64,000 nt of DNA from Deltaproteobacteria bacterium (GCA_020633895.1 JACKCT010000010.1:93480-157479), one strand, 5' to 3'. Shown: positions 23,906-34,758, counted from the stretch's first letter. Made by a program: numbers and translations. The notes: generated from the sequence alone by a model not told the origin.

Positions 23906-23989
23906 ATGGGATTCGAAATGATCATGAATGTGGCGTTGATCTTCGCGTTGGTCACGTCACTGGTCTTTTTGAAAAAGACTTGGAACTAG
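23906..23989 (+). CDS. Tiny membrane peptide (27 aa), paralogue-like
   Basis: The ORF begins MGFEMIMNVALIF behind an AAGGGG ribosome site 6 bases upstream. It continues with the hydrophobic ALVTSLVFL and ends KKTWN. It shares with the peptide at 23680 a short polar head, an MN pair, one transmembrane helix and a basic tail with Trp. The 136-base spacer between them is GC-rich with GGGGCG/CGCCCC-type hairpins. The gene ends 159 bases before the RND exporter start. Function unknown; reality is supported by start signals and the matching layout, not by homology. Confidence 0.5.
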   Translation: MGFEMIMNVALIFALVTSLVFLKKTWN

Positions 23990-24111
23990 CCGCCCGACCC
24001 CGGCCTTAACCGGCGGGGTGGTTGCCTTGAAACGCCGCTGCGTCGGCCCTCCCCTCGGTCGACGGCACGCGGCGTTTCCGCGTTTTCCCGCCGGGGATAA
24101 GTCAACGCGCA

Positions 24112-24139
24112 TTGACACCCGACGCCGGCCGTGCATGCT
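24112..24139 (+). promoter_or_regulatory. Promoter for the RND exporter gene
   Basis: A perfect TTGACA (24112-24117), 16-base spacer, then CATGCT (24134-24139). The predicted transcript start (about 24146) is almost at the ATG at 24149, which has no ribosome site; this implies a leaderless mRNA. Confidence 0.45.
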
Positions 24140-24148
24140 GTCCCGGCC

Positions 24149-26443
24149 ATGCATCGCCTCTCCGATCTGATCCTTCGCGCCCCCAAGACGGTCGCCGCCC
24201 TGGTGACACTGCTGACGGTTGTCGGCGGCGTTCTGGCCGGGTACGTGAAGTTCGATTTCAACATGGAAAATATGCTCCCGGATCGCCATCCGAACCGGGA
24301 CGTCTACGAGGACTACAAGGCCACCTTCGGTCAGGATGACGCGTTCTACGTCATCGGCATTCGCACCGGCAACGTCTTCACGCACGCCATGCTCCGGGAT
24401 CTGCAACAGCTTACCCTTCGCATCGAGGCGCGGGAGGAAGTGGACGAGGTCCTGTCCCTGACCAACGTGATGTTCCCCCGGGCCGACGCCGAGGGCGTGA
24501 CCATCGAGCCGTTCGTCACACAGGCCCCCACCGACCCGGCTGCCCTGGCCGCCCTGCGCGCCGAGGCCATGGCCAACCCCATCCTGCCCGAAAATCTGAT
24601 TTCGAGGGATGGGTCCACGACCGCTCTGATGGTCAAGCTCAAGCCCGAGTTCAATCATCACGACTATCGGGTCGCCTTCGAAAAAGAGCTTTGGACCATC
24701 ATCGACGACTATCGGGCCGAGGACCGCGAGATTCACATGGGAGGCACCCCGGTCCTGCGTTCGGCGTATATCAAGCTGGCCCAGGAAAACATCCAACGCT
24801 TCGTGCCCCTGTCGGCGCTGGTGCTGGTGATCGTCCTGTTCCTCACGTTCCGCAATGTCAGCGGCATCCTGCTGCCCCTGGGCACGGTCGGCGCGGCGAT
24901 GATCCTGTCGGTCGGGTTCATGACCGTCGTGGATATTCCGTTGAACCTGCTGACCAACGTGCTGCCCAGCGTCGTGCTGGTCGTCGGTGTTTCGGACAGC
25001 ATCCATTTGCTGGAAAAATACAAAGAGGAATACCTCAAGGATTTCGACCAGCACCGCGCCATGGCCGACACCATCAGGAAGATCGCCATCGCGTGTTTCT
25101 TCACCAGCGCGACCACGGCCGTGGGCTTCGCCTCGCTGATCACCTCCAGCAACAAGATGATCCGCCAGTTCGGCACCGTCGCGGCGGTGGGCGTGATGAT
25201 GGCGTACGTGGTGACGATTCTGTTCGTGCCGGCGGTGCTCATTTTGATCAAGCCGCCCAAGGTCGAACGGGCCCAGGCCCTTGAAGACGGCCTGCTGGCT
25301 CGCGCGCTCTATTCCAAAACCACCATCGTCACCAACCACGCCAAGCCCATCGCGTTGATGACCGTCCTGGTGCTCATCGCCGCGGGCGTGGGCATGTCGC
25401 GCATCCAGAATCAGTACTACATGATGGAAGACGTGCCGCCCGGCGAGCCGATCACCAAGGCCTATCACTTTCTGGACGAACACCTGGGCAGCGTCATCCC
25501 CATGGCGGTGATGGTGGAGTCCAAGAGCGGCCGCCCCATGACCGACCCGGCGATCCTGGCCGATCTGGAAAAAATCCAGCATCGCCTGCGGGAGTTCGAC
25601 ACGGTCGGCAAGGTGACATCGCTGGTGGATTTCGTGGAGGAAATGAACCGCCTGTTGCATGACGGCGACAAGGCCTACCTGAAGATCCCCGAGACCCGCG
25701 AGGCGGTGGCCCAGTATCTGCTGCTCTACTCCATGGGCGACGAAGACCCGACGGCCGATTACCTCACCTTCGACCAATCCCGAACGCAGATCTCGGCGCG
25801 CACCGTGGACATGGGGCAGATCACCTACAAGCAGCTCATCGCCGAGATGGAAGACTTCATGGCCAAGGAAATCGACCCGGACCTGCACGCCGTCGTCACC
25901 GGCGCGGGGCCGATGGTCGTCGTCCTGTGCGACCGCCTGGTCAGCGATATGATCACCAGCCTGGGCCTCGCCTTCGCCATCATCTTCGTGCTCATCGTGG
26001 TCGAATTTAAATCCTGGCGTCTGGCGATGGTGAGCATGGTGCCCAATATGATCCCGCTGTTGGTTATGGCCGGGTTCATGGGCTTTACAGGCGTCGCCCT
26101 CAACCCGTCGACCGCGGTCTCCTTCGCCGTGGCCTTCGGCATCGCCGTGGACGACACCATCCACTTCCTCGTGCGTTATCGCCGGGAACTGCCTCTGGAT
26201 AACGACTACGGCAAGGCGGTCTTCCGCACCGTCAAGGGCACCGGCCGGGCCATCGTGCTGACCAGCGTGGTCCTGGCACTGGGCTTCGCGGTGCTGATGA
26301 CCTCCAACTTCAAGGCCAACGCCACCTTCGGCATGCTCTCCGCCCTGCTGATGGCCGTCGCCCTCCTGGCCGACATGGTCGTCCTGCCGGCCCTGCTGAT
26401 CCTCATCAAACCCAAGATGTCCGATCCATACACGGCCGCGTAA
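24149..26443 (+). CDS. RND superfamily (MMPL/HpnN-like) exporter
   Basis: The 764-residue membrane protein has the two-fold RND plan: one N-terminal helix (about 12-34), a large extracytoplasmic loop, a cluster of five helices (about 215-370), a second lone helix (about 400-420), a second loop and a final helix cluster. Conserved patches include VLVVGVSDSIHLLEKYKEE in the first half and VSFAVAFGIAVDDTIHFLVRYRRE in the second, the repeated proton-relay helices of this family. It belongs with MMPL and hopanoid-transport (HpnN) proteins that move lipids or hydrophobic molecules. No fusion protein or TolC gene is adjacent. An in-frame GTG at 24131 lies in the promoter. Confidence 0.88.
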   Translation: MHRLSDLILRAPKTVAALVTLLTVVGGVLAGYVKFDFNMENMLPDRHPNRDVYEDYKATFGQDDAFYVIGIRTGNVFTHAMLRDLQQLTLRIEAREEVDEVLSLTNVMFPRADAEGVTIEPFVTQAPTDPAALAALRAEAMANPILPENLISRDGSTTALMVKLKPEFNHHDYRVAFEKELWTIIDDYRAEDREIHMGGTPVLRSAYIKLAQENIQRFVPLSALVLVIVLFLTFRNVSGILLPLGTVGAAMILSVGFMTVVDIPLNLLTNVLPSVVLVVGVSDSIHLLEKYKEEYLKDFDQHRAMADTIRKIAIACFFTSATTAVGFASLITSSNKMIRQFGTVAAVGVMMAYVVTILFVPAVLILIKPPKVERAQALEDGLLARALYSKTTIVTNHAKPIALMTVLVLIAAGVGMSRIQNQYYMMEDVPPGEPITKAYHFLDEHLGSVIPMAVMVESKSGRPMTDPAILADLEKIQHRLREFDTVGKVTSLVDFVEEMNRLLHDGDKAYLKIPETREAVAQYLLLYSMGDEDPTADYLTFDQSRTQISARTVDMGQITYKQLIAEMEDFMAKEIDPDLHAVVTGAGPMVVVLCDRLVSDMITSLGLAFAIIFVLIVVEFKSWRLAMVSMVPNMIPLLVMAGFMGFTGVALNPSTAVSFAVAFGIAVDDTIHFLVRYRRELPLDNDYGKAVFRTVKGTGRAIVLTSVVLALGFAVLMTSNFKANATFGMLSALLMAVALLADMVVLPALLILIKPKMSDPYTAA

Positions 26444-26483
26444 CCGGCGACGACCCCAAACCGCCGCGTACGGCCATGCCTCC

Positions 26484-26513
26484 TTGACAGGCCGCGCGTG
26501 CCGGGGCCAGACT
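26484..26513 (+). promoter_or_regulatory. Possible promoter for the pentapeptide-TPR gene
   Basis: TTGACA (26484-26489), 18-base spacer and CAGACT (26508-26513). The -35 box is perfect and the -10 box partial. Transcript start would be near 26520. Confidence 0.4.
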
Positions 26514-26545
26514 TTGCTCGATTCCCCCAAGCACGGATGCGCCCG

Positions 26546-28006
26546 ATGAATCGCCAGGACATCGAACAGGAGATCGCCGGCTCCCGCGCCCTCAAGCGCT
26601 GGGAAATGCACGATTTAAACCTGGCGGGCCTGGATTTTTCCGGCGTGGACGCCACCGGCGCCCGATTCGTCAACTGCGTTCTCAAGGGCAGTCACTTCAA
26701 GGGCACCGTGCTGACCGAAGCCGAGTTCGTCGGCTGCGCGCTGGACGGCACCGATTTTTCCAGCGCCAACCTCGCCCAGAGCAGTTTCAGCGGATGCACC
26801 GGCGTGGACGACGCCCTCTCCCGCGTCCTGATCGACGGAGGAGCGAAGATCGATTCGGCGACCGCGCCGCCGGTGACGCGCTCGATGCGCTCCATGGGAT
26901 TCGCGGCGCTGGCGGCGGTGGTGATCGTCGCGGCGGTCTTGTTCGCCCGGTCGGGCCGGGAAGACGCGGGGGATCTGCATCCCGGCGGCGGCGTTCCCGC
27001 ACCCACGGCCCCCACGGCCGCTCCCGAACCCACGCCGACCCCGCCGCTGAGCGCCTCCGAGGTCCTGGATCACGGCCTGTCCCTTTTGCATCAGGGGCAA
27101 ACGGACGAGGCGCTGCCCTTCCTGGCAGAGGCGGTGCAAAAATCCCCCGGTAATCGCAAGGCCCTGCTGCCGTTGGCCGAGGCGCTGATGAAGCTCGATC
27201 GGCCGTTGGACGCCCGTCGGCATCTGGAAGCGGTGCTGTCCCAGAACCCAGCCCAGGACGTGGACGTGCCGGTGCGCCAGGATCTGGCCGAAACGTACCA
27301 GCGGGCCGACGACCCGGCCTCGGCCGACAAGGTCTACGAAGGCCTGGCCGCCAAATACGCCGGGAATGACGAAATCATCCGCGGCCTCATCCTCAACCAC
27401 GCAAACCTGCGTTGGAAGACGGGCGACTACAAAGGGGCGCTGGCGAAGTTTCGTGAGTTGGAGAAAATCAGCGATCGGGAGCAACTGCCCGGCGTCTACC
27501 TGCTGATGGGCCTGGTGCATCTGGATATGGACGAACCGGCCAAGGCGCGGCAGCTTTTCCAAACCGTGATGCGCAAATACCCCGAGAGCGAAACGATCGC
27601 CATGGAAGCGCGAGTGCATCTGGCGACCATGGACATCAAGGACGGTCGCGCCGACAAAGCCCTGGAAAACCTCACCTCCGCCCTGCGGGCCGGCGCCGAC
27701 GAGGGGCAGGTCTTCAACGCCATCTTCAAGGTCTACGCCGACAAACAAAAAGCCGGCAAGGCCGACGACGCCGCCAAGCTGTTGGAAACGATGACCCGAC
27801 TCTTCGCCGATCAGCCCGCGCAACTCGCGACGATCTACGTCGAAAAAGGCAAGATCGCGATGGAAGCCGGCGACCTGGAAAACGCCGAGACCGATTTCCG
27901 CAACGCCGAAAAGCTGTCCCAGGATCCCACGCAGCAGGCCTGGATCCGCGAGTCCCTCGAAGAAATCGGCCGCTCCCAGGCAAGCCCGACGCCGACGGCC
28001 TCTTAA
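26546..28006 (+). CDS. Pentapeptide-repeat, transmembrane, TPR protein
   Basis: The 486-residue protein joins three parts. Residues 22-85 are pentapeptide repeats with the A(D/N)LXX rhythm (LNLAGLDFSGVDATGARF and SHFKGTVLTEAEFVG). Residues 117-135 form one transmembrane helix, followed by a Pro/Thr-rich linker. Residues 175-480 are tetratricopeptide repeats (VLDHGLSLLHQGQTDEALPF, YLLMGLVHLDMDEPAKARQLF, IYVEKGKIAMEAGDLENAETDF). By topology the pentapeptide part is cytoplasmic and the TPR part periplasmic, pointing to a scaffold across the membrane. No catalytic domain is visible. An alternative ATG at 26537 adds three residues. Confidence 0.75.
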   Translation: MNRQDIEQEIAGSRALKRWEMHDLNLAGLDFSGVDATGARFVNCVLKGSHFKGTVLTEAEFVGCALDGTDFSSANLAQSSFSGCTGVDDALSRVLIDGGAKIDSATAPPVTRSMRSMGFAALAAVVIVAAVLFARSGREDAGDLHPGGGVPAPTAPTAAPEPTPTPPLSASEVLDHGLSLLHQGQTDEALPFLAEAVQKSPGNRKALLPLAEALMKLDRPLDARRHLEAVLSQNPAQDVDVPVRQDLAETYQRADDPASADKVYEGLAAKYAGNDEIIRGLILNHANLRWKTGDYKGALAKFRELEKISDREQLPGVYLLMGLVHLDMDEPAKARQLFQTVMRKYPESETIAMEARVHLATMDIKDGRADKALENLTSALRAGADEGQVFNAIFKVYADKQKAGKADDAAKLLETMTRLFADQPAQLATIYVEKGKIAMEAGDLENAETDFRNAEKLSQDPTQQAWIRESLEEIGRSQASPTPTAS

Positions 28007-28037
28007 ACCCCCGCCAAGAACAAATTCATATTTCCTA

Positions 28038-28066
28038 TTGAGTCGTTCATCGACTCCATCGATAAT
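28038..28066 (+). promoter_or_regulatory. Promoter with built-in operator palindrome
   Basis: TTGAGT (28038-28043), 17-base spacer and GATAAT (28061-28066). A palindrome GAGTCG-TTCAT-CGACTC (28040-28056) fills the space between the boxes, a position typical of a repressor site. Transcript start is predicted near 28073, with ATG at 28098. Confidence 0.55.
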
Positions 28067-28097
28067 AATTGCATCGCTAAACATTCGCGGAGCCGTC

Positions 28098-28661
28098 ATG
28101 GAAGCTTACAAACTGACGCTTCGATTTCTCATTATCGCTTGCCTTGTCTTTGTTTCGTATTCGTTGATGAAAGACGACGAAGCCGATCCGGGGTTGGATT
28201 CCGTCAAGGCGTGGCTGGCCGACTTGTTCGCCGAGGAAAAGGAGTTGGGCGATAAACCGATGGATCTGGAGAAATCCTATAAAGTCCTCGTGGTCGTTCC
28301 CCAGCCGACGTACGCCGTTTGGGGGCGGTACATCCGCCCGATGGAGGCGGCGGCGGATCAGACGATCTGGATGGTCGACGAAGACATGCCGGGCGAGTTC
28401 TCCATCGTCTATGACGAAAAGAAAGTCACCATCATCGATGCGCTGGAGATGTTAAAGTATTTGGATATCAACAAGAGCAAGGCGCATATCTGCACGAAGA
28501 CCGAGCAGAAGAACGACTACGGCGTCCCGATCTTCGACGCCAAATGCAAATCCACGCCGAAAGGATTCCATAATATTCACGTTGAGGAAGCCGAAATGAT
28601 CGTCACACTCGGCAACGTGGACGTGCCGTTCATCGACGGGCTCTACGACAACGAAACCTAA
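28098..28661 (+). CDS. Orphan membrane-anchored protein
   Basis: The 187-residue protein has one N-terminal membrane helix (about 8-25, LRFLIIACLVFVSYSL), then an acidic alpha/beta domain outside or inside the membrane with YKVLVVVPQPTYAVWGRYI, FSIVYDEKKVTIIDALEMLKYL and VEEAEMIVTLGNVDVPFIDGLY. Two Cys residues (in HICTK and AKCKS) could pair. No known family is recognised. The ATG at 28098 has a GGAG site and follows a promoter with an operator-like palindrome, so the gene is probably separately regulated. It ends 7 bases before the convergent LytM-like gene. Confidence 0.6.
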   Translation: MEAYKLTLRFLIIACLVFVSYSLMKDDEADPGLDSVKAWLADLFAEEKELGDKPMDLEKSYKVLVVVPQPTYAVWGRYIRPMEAAADQTIWMVDEDMPGEFSIVYDEKKVTIIDALEMLKYLDINKSKAHICTKTEQKNDYGVPIFDAKCKSTPKGFHNIHVEEAEMIVTLGNVDVPFIDGLYDNET

Positions 28662-28668
28662 GCAGCCC

Positions 28669-29832
28669 TTAAGGCGTCTCGGCCTTTTCGCTCGCGACGG
28701 CGGCCAATGCCCGGCGCTCCGCCTCCTCGAAATCCAGATCCAGGCGCTGTTTGACGACGGCGAACATGCCTTCGTTGCCGCCGCTCAGGTGGTAAGGCTC
28801 GGCCATGTGGAAATCGAAGGGATCGAGCGCCGCCTCCCCGTCGTCGGTTTCGCGAAACAGCTCATAACGCAGTCCGTTACCTTTGCCTTCCCGCAGGTCG
28901 CCGACCTTCGCGATCACCGAGCCCGCCGCCAATTCTTCCCCCGGATTGACCTTCACCGACAGGCTCGACAGCCGCGTGATGCGCGCGAACACCCCCGTGC
29001 CCACGTATTCCATCTCGACGCACCGCCCTTCCTCCTTCGGGCGCCAATTGATGCGACGCACCTTGGCGGGAAACGGCGTCGTCACCTCCACACCCGCCTC
29101 GGTGAGGAAATCCACGCCGGACGGACGCCCCTTGCGCGAATAACGACGGTCGACACGCTCGTATTCGGCCACCGGCGGCTGTTTGATGCGCGGCACGATC
29201 GCCTCGCCGCTCGCGTCGAAATATTCGGGCACACGCCGGTCGGTCTCCCAATAGTAATACGCGCGAATCGTCCGGCTCAGCAGGCGCGACTGATATCGCA
29301 AACCATACAGACGCACGCTTGATTTCAGGTCGCCTTCCTTGAACACGAACGTCGCCGTGTCGAGCGGCGCCATCTGCGTCCGGGTGTTCATGCGAAATCG
29401 CAACAACCCCTCGGTCGTGGAAGCGAGCGCGCGGGCGAGTTGGACGTTGTCGGGCATCGCGTCGATCAATGAGCCGAGCAAACTGCGGTGAACCACAACG
29501 CGCAAGACGAAGAACTCGTCCCGGCCGTAGAGAATCGGCGGCACGGTCTCCAGATTGTCCGCCCCGTCGGATTCAGCGTCTTGGGTGGTGTCCTCGTCGG
29601 CCCCCGGGTGGGCGTCGGAGTCCTTCGCGACGGCGGCGTGGATGTCGGGCGAGGCGTGTTCGATCGCCGCGATGCGCGACTTGACGTAATGGGGCGCGAA
29701 CGAAAGCCCAACGACGACCAACGCCCCAAGGACCACTACGATCCAAAAGGCGCGTCGGCGTCGATAGGTAAAATCGGGCAGTTCCCGCATTGTCTTCCCG
29801 CTCGGGTGGGGCCGCTTCACGCGACCGTTCAT
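28669..29832 (-). CDS. Degenerate LytM (M23-like) domain protein, zinc ligands lost
   Basis: The 387-residue protein has a basic N-terminus, one membrane helix (about residues 28-45) and an acidic linker. A coiled or novel region (about 95-235) precedes a C-terminal fold like M23 peptidases: SGVDFLTEAGVEVTTPFPAKV, ITRLSSLSVKVNPGEELAAGSVIAKVGD and GLRYELF. In active enzymes the ligands sit in HXGXD and HXH; here only the Asp of GVDF remains and the His positions are Pro and Arg/Tyr. Zinc-less LytM proteins such as EnvC and NlpD activate amidases. An equivalent role with the amidase at 5000 is an inference. An alternative start is the ATG at 29790. Confidence 0.6.
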   Translation of the reverse strand: MNGRVKRPHPSGKTMRELPDFTYRRRRAFWIVVVLGALVVVGLSFAPHYVKSRIAAIEHASPDIHAAVAKDSDAHPGADEDTTQDAESDGADNLETVPPILYGRDEFFVLRVVVHRSLLGSLIDAMPDNVQLARALASTTEGLLRFRMNTRTQMAPLDTATFVFKEGDLKSSVRLYGLRYQSRLLSRTIRAYYYWETDRRVPEYFDASGEAIVPRIKQPPVAEYERVDRRYSRKGRPSGVDFLTEAGVEVTTPFPAKVRRINWRPKEEGRCVEMEYVGTGVFARITRLSSLSVKVNPGEELAAGSVIAKVGDLREGKGNGLRYELFRETDDGEAALDPFDFHMAEPYHLSGGNEGMFAVVKQRLDLDFEEAERRALAAVASEKAETP

Positions 29833-29848
29833 GCCTCGTTCGTTCCTT

Positions 29849-29854
29849 ATTATA
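29849..29854 (-). promoter_or_regulatory. -10 box (TATAAT) for the LytM-like gene
   Basis: A perfect TATAAT on the minus strand, with no good -35 box. The transcript would begin near 29842, ten bases before the ATG at 29832. It is divergent from the ispD promoter. Confidence 0.4.
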
Positions 29855-29897
29855 GCGGCATCGCCCCCGCGCCAAAGACTCCCATGGGCGCGCTTGC

Positions 29898-29926
29898 TTG
29901 ACAGGGCGAATGGGCCCACGCATCAT
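29898..29926 (+). promoter_or_regulatory. Promoter of the ispD-ispF-gltX operon
   Basis: TTGACA (29898-29903), 17-base spacer and CATCAT (29921-29926). The predicted start near 29933 is only about four bases before the ispD ATG at 29937, so the mRNA may be leaderless. Confidence 0.55.
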
Positions 29927-29936
29927 CGGCGGCGCA

Positions 29937-30713
29937 ATGGGCGAAGCGGACGCAAAATCCAAGACTTACGCCGTCGTCGTGGCCGGCGGATCGGGCACGC
30001 GGATGGGCGCGGATACGCCCAAGCAATACCTCATGCTCGCTCGGCGGCCGATCCTGGCGCGCACCTTGGAAGTCTTCGAAAAGAGCGCGGAGATCGACGC
30101 GGTCATCATCGTCGTCCCCCGAGGATTCGTGCAAAAGACCCGCGACGAAATCGTCCACCGTTACAACTTTCCTAAGGTGCGCTACGTGGTCCAGGGCGGG
30201 CGGCGGCGGCAGAACTCCGTCTTCAACGGCCTGAAGGCCATACGCGGCGCCTGCGACGTGGTGGCGATTCACGACGGCGTGCGTCCCCTGGTGACACCGG
30301 ACTTGATCGACAAGTCGGTGCGCGTCGCCCGCAATTTCGGCGCGGCCATCGTGGCCTATCCCGTCACCTCCACGATCAAGATCATCTCCCACGACGGCTT
30401 TGTCGACTCCACCCCCGAGCGCCGCTACCTCATGGCCGCTCAGACGCCCCAGACCTTCCAATACCCCGTGCTCATGAAAGCCTACGAACAGGCCATGGCC
30501 ACGGACTTTCGCGCCACCGACGATTCGCAACTCGTGGAGCGCCTGGGCGTGAAGCCGATCGTCGTGCAGGGTTCGCGGGAGAACATCAAGATCACCACCA
30601 CCGCCGATTTGGAATTAGCGGAATGCATCTTCCGCACGCGCAAAGCCGAGGCGAAATCCAACGGCTCGAAGAAGACCAAATCCAAACCCGCGCCCCGGAC
30701 CGCCAAATCATGA
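29937..30713 (+). CDS. ispD: 2-C-methyl-D-erythritol 4-phosphate cytidylyltransferase
   Basis: The 258-residue protein has the nucleotide-binding signature [20 protein letters not shown] (about 11-30), IHDGVRPLV and [13 protein letters not shown], with the conserved Lys/Arg residues of IspD. It makes CDP-methylerythritol in the non-mevalonate isoprenoid pathway. The C-terminal 25 residues are a Lys/Ser/Pro-rich tail beyond the usual end. The stop overlaps the ispF ATG. The start at 29937 fits the promoter position; an in-frame upstream GTG or ATG would overlap the promoter. Confidence 0.92.
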   Translation: MGEADAKSKTYAVVVAGGSGTRMGADTPKQYLMLARRPILARTLEVFEKSAEIDAVIIVVPRGFVQKTRDEIVHRYNFPKVRYVVQGGRRRQNSVFNGLKAIRGACDVVAIHDGVRPLVTPDLIDKSVRVARNFGAAIVAYPVTSTIKIISHDGFVDSTPERRYLMAAQTPQTFQYPVLMKAYEQAMATDFRATDDSQLVERLGVKPIVVQGSRENIKITTTADLELAECIFRTRKAEAKSNGSKKTKSKPAPRTAKS

Positions 30714-31231
30714 CCGAGCGCGTCCCCGTGCCGCGCGTCGGCAGCGGCTACGACGTCCATCGATTGACGACGGGCCGGCCGTTGATCCTCGGCGGCGTGA
30801 CGATCCCCTTCGACAAAGGCCTGGACGGCCACTCGGACGCGGACGTGCTGGCCCACGCGGTCACGGACGCCCTGCTCGGCGCCGCCGCCTTGGGCGACAT
30901 CGGCCGACACTTCCCCGATACCAATCCCGCCTACAAAGGCGCCGACAGCCTCGCCCTGCTCAAGACCGCCGCCGATCGGGTGCGCGCCGCCGGTTTCGAG
31001 CCGATCAACGTCGACGCCACCGTCATCGCCCAGGCGCCGAAGATCGCGCCCTACGTCGCGGACATGGCGGCCAACCTGGCCCGCGCGATCGGGCTGCCGA
31101 TCTCGCGCGTGAACGTCAAGGGCACAACCGAAGAGGGCCTGGGCTTCACCGGGCGCGGCGAGGGCATCGCGGCCATGGCCTCGGCGCTGGTGCTGGGAAC
31201 CGGTGGTGAGGCCGGGGAGTCGACACCGTGA
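30710..31231 (+). CDS. ispF: 2-C-methyl-D-erythritol 2,4-cyclodiphosphate synthase
   Basis: The 173-residue protein has the zinc-site motif GSGYDVHRL (about 12-20), [38 protein letters not shown] and the C-terminal [19 protein letters not shown]. It closes CDP-ME 2-phosphate to the cyclic diphosphate, the step after IspD and IspE. It is translationally coupled to ispD by an ATGA and to gltX by a GTGA, so the three form one operon. Confidence 0.95.
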   Translation: MTERVPVPRVGSGYDVHRLTTGRPLILGGVTIPFDKGLDGHSDADVLAHAVTDALLGAAALGDIGRHFPDTNPAYKGADSLALLKTAADRVRAAGFEPINVDATVIAQAPKIAPYVADMAANLARAIGLPISRVNVKGTTEEGLGFTGRGEGIAAMASALVLGTGGEAGESTP

Positions 31232-32661
31232 TTCGCACGCGTTTCGCCCCCAGCCCCACCGGCCTGATGCATCTGGGCAATGCCCGAACGGCGTTGTTCG
31301 CCTACCTGCTGGCCCGCACGGACAAGGACGGCGTGTTCGTGCTGCGCTTCGAGGATACGGACAAGAAGCGCTCCGAGCGTTACTACGAAGACGCGATCAT
31401 CGAGGATCTGCGTTGGCTGGGGATTCGCGTCAACGAGGGCGCGGGCTACGGCGGCTCCCTGGGACCCTATCGCCAAAGCGAGCGGCTCGCCGCTCACCGG
31501 ACGGCGGTGAACCACCTGTTGGACATCGACCGCGCCTATCCCTGCTACTGCACGGCCGAGGAATTGGAAGCCGAGCGGCAGATGGCCATCACCGCCCGAC
31601 GCACCCCGCGCTACTCGGGCCGTTGTCGGGATCTGACCGACGCCGACCGGGCGAAATTCGACGCCGAAGGGCGTCTGCCGGCGATCCGCTTCCGACAGAA
31701 GATGGACGGCGAGGTTATCGGCTTCGAGGACGCGCTACGCGGTCCGTACAACTTCGTCACCGACGACTTGGACGACTTCATCATCCAGCGCTCGGACGGC
31801 ACGGTCTCGTTTCTGCTGGCCTCGGCGCTCGACGACGCGGACATGAAAATCACGCACGTCGTGCGCGGCGAGGATCACCTGTCCAATACCCCGCGCCAAG
31901 TGCAGCTTCTGCGCACCCTCGAACGGTCCGTCCCCCAATATTGGCACCTGGGCCTGCTGATGGGACCGGATCAGAAACCCCTGTCCAAGCGCCACGGCTC
32001 GGCGACGGTGGCCGATCTGCGGGAAGCCGGTTACGAGCCCGAGGCGGTGGTGTCGTGCCTGGCGCGCATGGGGTGGAACCCGCCGGAAGAATGGTCGGGA
32101 AACCCCATGGACGTCTTCGCCAAGGCCTTCGACGCCCAGGGCATCAGCCCGGCGCCCAGCGTCTGGGACGAAGCGCGTCTGGACCACGATAACGCCCATG
32201 TCTTACGGACCATGCCGACGGATCGCCTCGTCGAGCGGATTCGCGACCTGTTGCCGAAGCTGACCTGGACCGAGCGGGAGCGGGAGGCGCTGGAGGCCAT
32301 CAAGCCGGAACTGAAGAATCGGCGGGAGGTGCCCGATCTGATCGCGCCGCTGCTGGACGGTCCGGTGGAGATCTCGCCCGACGCCGCCGAGATTCTGCGC
32401 GACCCGTCGGTGCCCGCCCTCCTGGACGCCTTTGCCAAGCGGGCCGATGAGTTGGCCGCCGAGCCGGACCGGTTCAAGGCCGTCACCAAGGAGGTGGCCG
32501 CCGAAACCGGTCTGCGCGGCCCCAAGCTCTTCAAACCCCTGCGCGCCGCCCTGACCGGCAAGGACCACGGCCTGGACCTGGCGACGGTCGTGCGCCTGCT
32601 GTCGGCGGAGACGATCCGCGCGCGGCTAGCCTTCGCCGGTAAACTCTCTGTCCGGGATTGA
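31228..32661 (+). CDS. gltX: Glutamyl-tRNA synthetase
   Basis: The 477-residue class I synthetase starts [21 protein letters not shown], containing the HIGH-equivalent HLGN, and has the KMSKS-equivalent LSKRHGS near residue 250. The Glu-tRNA anticodon-binding helical domain fills the last 150 residues. GltX usually has this KRHG version of the second motif. It starts with GTG overlapping the ispF stop. It may be discriminating or non-discriminating (Glu/Gln); sequence alone does not tell. Confidence 0.93.
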   Translation: MIRTRFAPSPTGLMHLGNARTALFAYLLARTDKDGVFVLRFEDTDKKRSERYYEDAIIEDLRWLGIRVNEGAGYGGSLGPYRQSERLAAHRTAVNHLLDIDRAYPCYCTAEELEAERQMAITARRTPRYSGRCRDLTDADRAKFDAEGRLPAIRFRQKMDGEVIGFEDALRGPYNFVTDDLDDFIIQRSDGTVSFLLASALDDADMKITHVVRGEDHLSNTPRQVQLLRTLERSVPQYWHLGLLMGPDQKPLSKRHGSATVADLREAGYEPEAVVSCLARMGWNPPEEWSGNPMDVFAKAFDAQGISPAPSVWDEARLDHDNAHVLRTMPTDRLVERIRDLLPKLTWTEREREALEAIKPELKNRREVPDLIAPLLDGPVEISPDAAEILRDPSVPALLDAFAKRADELAAEPDRFKAVTKEVAAETGLRGPKLFKPLRAALTGKDHGLDLATVVRLLSAETIRARLAFAGKLSVRD

Positions 32662-32736
32662 CCGCCCTTTCCCATCAGGCCGGTTTTCGCTAAACTTTTG
32701 ACCCCAATTTGATCCCGCACGAGGGGAGAGATTTTC

Positions 32737-34398
<1,662 letters not shown>

Positions 34399-34420
34399 CC
34401 CTGCCTTTCCCTCCGACAAC

Positions 34421-34448
34421 AAGGCCGCGCCTTCGGGCGCGGCTTTTT
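34421..34448 (+). terminator. Intrinsic terminator after the mutase gene
   Basis: GGCCGCGCC-TTCG-GGCGCGGC closed by a UUCG tetraloop and followed by TTTTT. Very strong rho-independent terminator. Confidence 0.92.
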
Positions 34449-34758
34449 CGTATCGACTCCGAAATAGCGCGAACGAAATAATTGCACAAGAAACTATAAC
34501 GCCCGCCTACTTTTCGCTCTAATTTACATGAACAACGGTCAGGGCAATTCGGTCATCGAACGGGTCGTACTCCGCGCGAACTGCCTTTAGTGACCGGCAT
34601 TCCGTCCCGGGAGTTGCGATATTCAAGACAAATTTTCAAGTGAAACCCAATTCTTTCTATCCATCATTTTAGCGATCTGTATACTATAAGGCTTGGGATT
34701 CATCGCTGGAATCCTGTTTCGATTTTCGTCTTGGGATGCCCCTGTTTGGGTTTCGATC
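34449..34758. other. AT-rich intergenic region with a likely promoter
   Basis: This 310-base stretch is clearly AT-richer than the genes around it. TATACT at 34680-34685 is a good -10 box just before the phosphodiesterase-like gene, without a clear -35 box. TTCAAG occurs twice (34623 and 34635). One 20-codon ORF (34528-34590) has no ribosome site and was not accepted. Confidence 0.4.

Noticed and set aside
31228-32661. GltX lacking KMSKS
   Set aside because: LSKRHGS is the normal form of this motif in glutamyl-tRNA synthetases.
34528-34590. 20-codon ORF in the AT-rich gap before the phosphodiesterase-like gene
   Set aside because: No ribosome site, no membrane segment and no sign of coding bias.
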